Source: Bacteroidales bacterium
GTDB taxonomy: Bacteria; Bacteroidota; Bacteroidia; Bacteroidales; Dysgonomonadaceae
Length of the DNA: 6,190 nucleotides
Assembly (NCBI GenBank): GCA_012841425.1
Contig: DUUR01000065.1
Span: 1 to 6,190 of the forward strand
Direction of reading: 5' to 3'
Shown in pieces: positions 1 to 6,190 of this stretch; the first letter of the stretch is position 1; the number at the start of each line of letters is the position of its first letter. Made by a program: the position numbers and the translations under genes. The notes beneath the pieces were generated by a model. It worked only from the letters and a program-made list of their open reading frames with translations, did not search any database and was not told where the DNA came from.

Positions 1-1
1 G

Positions 2-1915
2 GCATATGATGAAGGACAGAATATACTTAGGAATCCCGAAAATGGACTATACTACGCAACTTCAAAATATATTACAGATGATAGTGGTAACCCATTGTTG
101 CAAAGAGACCGTGTAGATTCTGAGAACAAAGGCATTACATTGCGTGGTATGATTTACGGTAATCTAAAACCTATAAAGGGACTTGTTATTACTTCACGTT
201 TGGGTTATAGGGTTGCGCAGAGCAACGCTCACAGTTTTAATACGCCTTATTATGCCACTGCTCAGGCAAAGTCTGAAGATTACAATATTTCAGCAAACGT
301 AAATACAAGTGTTTATTATCAATTTGAAAATTTTGCCAATTATAATATCACTCTAGATCAGCATGCAATAACAGCAATGGCAGGTATGTCTTTTATAGAG
401 AATAGTTGGGACAACGTGAGCACCAGTGCACAAGGACCAGATATACTAACAGGATATGAGCCTAACTTCCGTTATATGGATTATGTGAAAAGTAATATCG
501 TTGACGGTGAAGAGAAAACAGTAAAAAGCTATGGTAACCTACCAGGTAATTCTACGCAGCTATCTTACTTCGGTCGCCTCGTTTACACTTTTGATAATCG
601 TTACACCTTACAGGCTAACTTCCGCGCTGATGCATTCGACTCATCTAAGTTGCCCGCAAATAATCGCTGGGGGTACTTCCCCTCATTTTCGGCAGGTTGG
701 ACTGTTAGTAATGAAAAATTCTTTTCGGAAAATATAAATACCGACACTTTTTCATTCTTAAGATTGCGTGCTTCATGGGGACGAAACGGAAATATCAATG
801 TTCTAAATAACTATAGATACAGCACCACAATAGCATATAACAGCTCGTGGTATCAGTATGGCGTTGAAAATGCTGGTCCTTCATATGGTTCAAAACCTTC
901 GGGACTGGCCAACCCTAATTTAAGATGGGAAACTTCAGATCAGCTCGACTTAGGTGTTGAACTTAGATTCTTAAGAAACAGGCTTAGTTTTTCTGCAGAC
1001 TATTACAACAAGAAAACAAAAGACCTTCTAGTAAATATAAAACCTGTTCCTGAACTTGGTGTTGCAGAAACTACTGTAAACGCTGGTTCAGTTCTTAATA
1101 GGGGATTTGAGCTTGAGACTTCTTGGAGAGATAATATTGGTGAAGATTTCAGCTATTCTATCAGTGCCAACTTCACTACATTACATAACGAAGTTACTTA
1201 CCTAGATCCTTCTATTTCGCGACTAGAGGGTGCAACTGGTGGTGTTGACGGCACGAACAATCCAATACGTACAGCATTTGAAATTGGACATCCAATCTGG
1301 TATTTCAGAGGTTATAAATACGAAGGTGTGGATCCTCAAACAGGAGATGCAATCATAGCAGATGTAAATGAAGATGGTGTAATATCTGATGGCGATATGA
1401 CCTATTTAGGTAAGGCAATTCCAGATTACACATATGGTATAAATATAAACTTGGCTTATAAAGGTTTGGATTTAAACGTATTTGGATCTGGAGTTGGCGG
1501 TAACGACATCTTCACCGTGCTGTATCGTGCTGACACTCCTATGCGTAACTCACTTAAATATTTCTACGACAATGCTTGGACACCCGAGAATAAAAACGCA
1601 TCTATGCCCGATCCAAAAGCAATTGCAACAGACTGGCATTTCTGGGGATCATCGGCTTCAATGTTTAGTGGAGCATACTTCAAGATTAAACAGTTGCAAC
1701 TTGGTTATACACTCCCATCAGAGATAACCCAAAAAGCACTTATCAATAAACTTAGGTTATATGTTTCTCTTGATGACTTCTTTACATTTACAAAATATCC
1801 AGGGGTTGATCCTGAAACAGCTACTGTAAGCACTGCCCCTGAGCGCTCGGGTTTTGACAATGGTACTTACCCACAGTCGAAGAAGATTACTTTTGGTTTA
1901 AACATTACATTCTAA
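2..1915 (+). CDS. SusC-like TonB-dependent outer-membrane transporter, 5'-truncated by the window edge
   Basis: The reading frame is open from base 2 to a TAA at 1913-1915, giving 637 residues. A typical SusC-like protein has roughly 1000, so the signal peptide, the N-terminal extension and the plug domain lie outside the window and most of the beta-barrel is here. Family-typical barrel segments are visible: NNRWGYFPSFSAGW, FLRLRASWGRNGN, an ANPNLRWETSDQLDLGVE strand, SFSADYYNKKTKDLL and GSVLNRGFELE. An acidic Asp/Asn-rich turn, DVNEDGVISDGD (bases 1361-1396), precedes IPDYTYGININLAYKGLD. Near the C-terminus come FKIKQLQLGYTLP and KITFGLNITF. The final Phe fits the C-terminal signal for outer-membrane barrel assembly. 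By family, it imports oligosaccharides into the periplasm using TonB-ExbBD energy, with the SusD-like protein encoded 18 bases downstream as its lid. Substrate cannot be read from this protein; xylan is inferred from the GH10 and CE1-like neighbours. The TTG at 95 is internal, not a start. Confidence 0.96.
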   Translation, partial: AYDEGQNILRNPENGLYYATSKYITDDSGNPLLQRDRVDSENKGITLRGMIYGNLKPIKGLVITSRLGYRVAQSNAHSFNTPYYATAQAKSEDYNISANVNTSVYYQFENFANYNITLDQHAITAMAGMSFIENSWDNVSTSAQGPDILTGYEPNFRYMDYVKSNIVDGEEKTVKSYGNLPGNSTQLSYFGRLVYTFDNRYTLQANFRADAFDSSKLPANNRWGYFPSFSAGWTVSNEKFFSENINTDTFSFLRLRASWGRNGNINVLNNYRYSTTIAYNSSWYQYGVENAGPSYGSKPSGLANPNLRWETSDQLDLGVELRFLRNRLSFSADYYNKKTKDLLVNIKPVPELGVAETTVNAGSVLNRGFELETSWRDNIGEDFSYSISANFTTLHNEVTYLDPSISRLEGATGGVDGTNNPIRTAFEIGHPIWYFRGYKYEGVDPQTGDAIIADVNEDGVISDGDMTYLGKAIPDYTYGININLAYKGLDLNVFGSGVGGNDIFTVLYRADTPMRNSLKYFYDNAWTPENKNASMPDPKAIATDWHFWGSSASMFSGAYFKIKQLQLGYTLPSEITQKALINKLRLYVSLDDFFTFTKYPGVDPETATVSTAPERSGFDNGTYPQSKKITFGLNITF

Positions 1916-1933
1916 TTCAATAAATTACTAAAC

Positions 1934-3613
1934 ATGAAAAAATATATATTTCCTCTTTTATACACTGCTGTTGTGCTATTCTCAGCTTGTAATGAGGACC
2001 TTCTAAATATTCCTCAAAAAGGAGTTATAGGTATAGACTCATTTTACCAGACTGATGAAGATGCCGAATCGGCACTAGTAAATTTGTATGCAGACTTTAT
2101 CACAAACATTGGTGGTAATGATGGTATTTACGTTCCTTATAATATTATATTCAATTATACTGCAGATAATGTGCTTGCAGCAGGAGAATTTTATGGAGAC
2201 AACGATCAGTTTGCAAGTATCAACGAGTTTCGTTTCGATTCTCAGAGCTCTGTTGTTTCACTTATGTATAGTAGATTATATTATGTAATATATCATGCTA
2301 ATCTTGTCATAGACAACTTCGAATATGGCGAGAGTGCTGTTAAAGACCGCTGTATTTCAGAAGCTAGAGTGGTACGAGCCTGGGCACATATGATGGCTGC
2401 CTTTGCATGGGGCACACCGCCATTAGTAGACCGCTTGTTAGAGCCAGAAGAAAAGCCTGTGAATTTCGATGGAACACACGAAGAGCTACTTAGATGGTGT
2501 GCTAATGAATGTGCAGAGTCGGTACAGTATCTAGACGAACGCAACAGTCCAGCCGACAAGGATGGTGCTGTAAGAGTTACAAAAGGTTTTGCTCAGGCTG
2601 TTCAAGGAAAAGCCCTTCTTAATGCCGGCGATTATGCAGCGGCTAAGGCACCACTTAAAAGCGTAATATCATCAGGTAAGTATGAACTTGTTCCTGGTGA
2701 GGAATTCGGAAAACTATTTCATCTGTCGGGTGACGGTGCTCCAGAGAAAGTTTTTGAGTTGAACCTAATAAATAACGCTAGCATTGGCGACTGGGATGGA
2801 AAGATTCAGCGCTCTACTTGGATGGAAATGAATTTATGGGGATGGAGATCGTCTCGACTGGCTGCATCTCCTACAATGCAGGCCGACCAAGGATGGGGTG
2901 GTCTTGCAGTTGAAGAAACTTTTGCAAGAGAGTTTGCGGCGAACGACGGAGATTCTTATCGACGAAAGGCCACAATAATTACTTATGAAGAGTTTTTAAC
3001 AGAACTTGAATGGCCTAGCGATAATGGAGATATAAACAGTATGACCAAAGCACAAAAGCTTGCCGATCCTAATAGGGGTATAATAAATCCTGACGGATTA
3101 TATGGACAGTCTGAATATCTTCAAAGAAAACATATTGTTGCTGCCGAAGACCGTTCTACCAACTGGTATAGATTCAACAACTTTATCATAATGCGATACT
3201 CTGATGTATTACTGATGTATGCTGAGGCATGTGCTCAGACTAACGATAACGACGGTCTTCAGTATCTACAGATGGTTCAACAACGTGCGGGATCAGACTA
3301 TGTAAGCACCACCTTGACTTTAAATGATGTAAAAAAGGAAAGAAACTATGAATTATGGATGGAAGGTTCACGATGGATTGACATGAAACGTTGGGGTGAG
3401 TTTGAAAAGGCGAAAAAAGCTGGATCACGTATTCCTTCACTAAAAGATGCATTTATAAATGATAATGAGCCTGCTCATAGAGGTTACCTAACATATTCTG
3501 AGCCCAACGCTGGTTTATCTGTTGGTTTTAAAGAAGGCAAACACGAGTGGTTCCCCTACCCTTACAATGTGACTTCAATTAATCCTAACATAGTTCAGAA
3601 TCCAGGTTGGTAG
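1934..3613 (+). CDS. SusD-like surface glycan-binding lipoprotein (RagB/SusD family)
   Basis: Complete gene of 559 residues, a normal length for the family. It starts at the ATG 18 bases after the susC stop, so the two are almost certainly co-transcribed. The N-terminus is a lipoprotein signal: Lys2-Lys3, a hydrophobic stretch, then LFSAC with the acylated Cys at residue 19. Phe at -3 is a slightly unusual lipobox residue. Asn-Glu-Asp follow the Cys, and such acidic residues fit the Bacteroidota lipoprotein export signal for surface display. SusD hallmarks are the early DLLNIPQKG, the helix MRYSDVLLMYAEA (420-432), the block YELWMEGSRWIDMKRWG (472-488) and the C-terminal NPNIVQNPGW. By family it folds mainly as TPR-type helices, binds glycan at the cell surface and caps the SusC barrel. 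The specific ligand is not visible; xylo-oligosaccharides are inferred from context. No Shine-Dalgarno sequence precedes the start, as is usual in this phylum. Confidence 0.96.
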   Translation: MKKYIFPLLYTAVVLFSACNEDLLNIPQKGVIGIDSFYQTDEDAESALVNLYADFITNIGGNDGIYVPYNIIFNYTADNVLAAGEFYGDNDQFASINEFRFDSQSSVVSLMYSRLYYVIYHANLVIDNFEYGESAVKDRCISEARVVRAWAHMMAAFAWGTPPLVDRLLEPEEKPVNFDGTHEELLRWCANECAESVQYLDERNSPADKDGAVRVTKGFAQAVQGKALLNAGDYAAAKAPLKSVISSGKYELVPGEEFGKLFHLSGDGAPEKVFELNLINNASIGDWDGKIQRSTWMEMNLWGWRSSRLAASPTMQADQGWGGLAVEETFAREFAANDGDSYRRKATIITYEEFLTELEWPSDNGDINSMTKAQKLADPNRGIINPDGLYGQSEYLQRKHIVAAEDRSTNWYRFNNFIIMRYSDVLLMYAEACAQTNDNDGLQYLQMVQQRAGSDYVSTTLTLNDVKKERNYELWMEGSRWIDMKRWGEFEKAKKAGSRIPSLKDAFINDNEPAHRGYLTYSEPNAGLSVGFKEGKHEWFPYPYNVTSINPNIVQNPGW

Positions 3614-4872
<1,259 letters not shown>

Positions 4873-4902
4873 TTTAGATTAATAGTTAGTTAATTATTTG
4901 TT

Positions 4903-4949
4903 TCTCCTCCTGCCATTCACTAAAATGTCTGACAGGAGGAGATTTCTTT
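4903..4949 (+). terminator. Probable intrinsic terminator after the esterase gene
   Basis: A perfect 10-base inverted repeat, TCTCCTCCTG (4903-4912) and CAGGAGGAGA (4933-4942), encloses a 20-base loop and is followed by the U-rich tract TTTCTTT. Within the loop CATT and AATG could pair further. It begins about 30 bases after the esterase stop codon, as expected for the end of the susCD-esterase transcript. On the opposite strand the stem is followed by an A-rich rather than T-rich run, so it looks one-directional. The U-tract is interrupted by one C, so efficiency is uncertain. Confidence 0.75.
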
Positions 4950-5015
4950 AAAGGTCTCTTAATTAAGATGATTAATATAAAATATAAAATTTATTTGCAT
5001 TTTTTTTAACGTAGA

Positions 5016-5048
5016 TTTTCTAAATTCAATTTAAAGATACTATATTTG
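5016..5048 (+). promoter_or_regulatory. Candidate Bacteroidota-type promoter for the xylanase gene
   Basis: TATATTTG at 5041-5048 is an exact match to the Bacteroidota primary-sigma -7 consensus TAnnTTTG and the only exact match I found in this intergenic gap. A weak -33-like TTTT (5016-5019) sits about 21 bases upstream; the preferred TTTG/TTG is not present at that spacing. Transcription would start near 5055, giving a leader of about 45 bases before the ATG at 5101. The leader is A/T-rich with no Shine-Dalgarno sequence. The poor -33 element would fit an activator-dependent promoter, as expected in a regulated PUL, but that is inference. Confidence 0.6.
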
Positions 5049-5100
5049 TATAATTGACAATATTAAAAACACTATTCACTATAAATTAATAAATTATCTT

Positions 5101-6190
5101 ATGAGAATCAAAGTTTTATTAGCACTATTAACAACAGCCTTAATGGCGTGTGGGAATGGAGAAACAAAAAAAGAACCAGGATTAAAGGATGCGCTGGGAG
5201 ACAAATTTGAAATTGGTGTTGCGCTGAACACAAGACAATCATCTGGCAGAGACACATTAGCGACACAAATTGTGCAACAACATTTTAATGCTATAGTAGC
5301 AGAAAACTGCATGAAAAGTGGAGAACTTTTAAAGGATGACAAAACTTATGATTTTACTCAGGCAGATGAGTTTGTACAATTTGGAGTTGACAACAATTTA
5401 AATATTGTTGGGCACACACTTATCTGGCACTCTCAGTTACCCAGATGGTTTTGCGTTGATGACAATGGAGAAAATGTAAGTCCCGACGAATTGAAAGAAA
5501 GAATGAGAAATCATATTCATACCGTTGTAGGTCGCTACAAAGGAAAAATTAAGGGTTGGGATGTTGTAAATGAAGCAATTCTAGAAGATGGCTCATATCG
5601 CAACAGTCAGTTTTATCAAATTTTGGGAGAAGAGTTTATCCCTCTTGCATTTCAGTATGCACAAGAGGCAGATCCAGACGCACAACTCTATTACAACGAC
5701 TATAATGAGTGGTATCCAGGAAAAAGAGAAACAGTTGTAAGACTAATTAACACACTTAAAGAAAGAGGAATACGTATAGATGGCATAGGTATGCAAGGAC
5801 ATATTGGTTTAAATGGTCCATCACTTGAAGAATATCAAGCAACAATAGATGATTATGCTAACGCAGGCGTTAAAGTGCTAGTTACTGAACTAGATATGAG
5901 CGCACTACCTGAACCAAGACGAATGGGTGGTGCAAACTTAACAGACACAGAATCTTACCGTCAGGAAATTGATCCATATACAGATGGCTTGCCAGAAGAA
6001 GTATCATTAGAGTGGAACAACAGGATGCGAGATTTCTTTAATCTGTTTATTGAGAACAGCGATCATATTATTAGAGTTACAATGTGGGGAGTGAGTGATG
6101 GAGATTCTTGGAAAAACGGGTTTCCTGTAAGAGGAAGAACAGACTATCCACTGCTTTTTGATCGTGATCATAACCCAAAGCCTGTGGTAA
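5101..6190 (+). CDS. GH10 endo-beta-1,4-xylanase, lipoprotein, 3'-truncated by the window edge
   Basis: The frame is open from ATG 5101 to the window end: 363 codons, the last readable residues being NPKPVV, which in this family lies close to the C-terminus, so only a few residues are missing. The N-terminus is a lipoprotein signal with lipobox LMAC (Cys17), followed by a short polar linker. The catalytic (beta/alpha)8 barrel starts near residue 28. Glycoside hydrolase family 10 motifs appear in order: ENCMKS (68-73, glycone-subsite residues), GHTLIWHSQLP (104-114), WDVVNEA with acid/base Glu158, YYNDYNEWY, GMQGHIG (Gln232, His234), VTELDMS with nucleophile Glu263, and WGVSDGDSW (329-337). 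All key residues are intact, so an active retaining endo-xylanase is expected, cutting the xylan backbone into oligosaccharides for the SusCD pair. No carbohydrate-binding module is visible. Terminator and promoter signals upstream suggest transcription separate from the esterase gene. Confidence 0.96.
   Translation, partial: MRIKVLLALLTTALMACGNGETKKEPGLKDALGDKFEIGVALNTRQSSGRDTLATQIVQQHFNAIVAENCMKSGELLKDDKTYDFTQADEFVQFGVDNNLNIVGHTLIWHSQLPRWFCVDDNGENVSPDELKERMRNHIHTVVGRYKGKIKGWDVVNEAILEDGSYRNSQFYQILGEEFIPLAFQYAQEADPDAQLYYNDYNEWYPGKRETVVRLINTLKERGIRIDGIGMQGHIGLNGPSLEEYQATIDDYANAGVKVLVTELDMSALPEPRRMGGANLTDTESYRQEIDPYTDGLPEEVSLEWNNRMRDFFNLFIENSDHIIRVTMWGVSDGDSWKNGFPVRGRTDYPLLFDRDHNPKPVV

Noticed and set aside
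1361..1396. DVNEDGVISDGD in the transporter as a novel calcium-binding or dockerin-like insertion
   Set aside because: An Asp/Asn-rich turn of this kind before the IPDYTYG-type strand is common in SusC-like proteins, so it is family-typical and not an acquired domain. Metal binding remains possible.
95..1915. TTG at 95 as the start of a 606-aa protein
   Set aside because: The same frame is open back to base 2 with SusC-like sequence, and a SusC protein needs a signal peptide and plug before the barrel. The gene is truncated by the window, not started at 95.
2293..2559. Minus-strand ORF inside the susD-like gene, and other antisense or out-of-frame ORFs (e.g. 601-798, 3240-3452, 3685-3930, 4296-4556, 5094-5342)
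   Set aside because: All overlap genes with clear family motifs on the + strand, and their translations show no recognisable domain; they are shadow frames.
4933..5009. AGGAGGAG as a strong Shine-Dalgarno sequence for a 13-codon ORF starting at 4968
   Set aside because: The purine run is one arm of the perfect terminator stem, the ATG is more than 25 bases away, the peptide is tiny and featureless, and this phylum rarely uses Shine-Dalgarno sequences.
5045..5059. Imperfect inverted repeat TTGT...ACAA just after the -7 element as an operator
   Set aside because: Only four bases pair on each side in very AT-rich DNA and it overlaps the promoter; not distinguishable from chance.

Overview
The window looks like part of a xylan-type polysaccharide utilization locus (PUL) from a member of the Bacteroidota. 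Three things support this: a SusC-like/SusD-like gene pair, an exact match to the Bacteroidota -7 promoter hexanucleotide-type element (TAnnTTTG), and A/T-rich translation leaders without Shine-Dalgarno sequences. The DNA is AT-rich throughout, with no obvious compositional break. The species cannot be named from this sequence.

Layout: all four genes are on the + strand. (1) Positions 2-1915 hold the C-terminal 637 residues of a SusC-like TonB-dependent outer-membrane transporter; its start, signal peptide and plug domain lie upstream of the window. (2) After an 18-base gap, 1934-3613 encodes a complete SusD-like surface glycan-binding lipoprotein (559 aa). (3) After a 38-base gap, 3652-4872 encodes a secreted alpha/beta-hydrolase of the CE1/esterase D type (406 aa) with an N-terminal E-set (CBM48-like) domain. 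(4) A 228-base gap contains a hairpin terminator (about 4903-4949) and a Bacteroidota-type promoter (-7 element at 5041-5048). It is followed by a GH10 endo-beta-1,4-xylanase lipoprotein starting at 5101. That gene runs off the right edge after 363 codons, probably only a few residues short of its stop.

How they fit together (inference from family knowledge): the GH10 enzyme cuts the xylan backbone, the CE1-like enzyme removes acetyl or feruloyl esters that would block hydrolysis, SusD captures the oligosaccharides at the cell surface, and SusC imports them using TonB-derived energy. susC, susD and the esterase gene look like one transcription unit; the xylanase gene appears to have its own promoter.

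I found no RNA gene, insertion sequence, CRISPR array or regulator gene. The locus is a recognisable type rather than a new system. The points most worth a second look are the separate xylanase transcription unit, the Pro/Thr/Ala-rich insertion and altered motif in the esterase, and the different export signals of the proteins.
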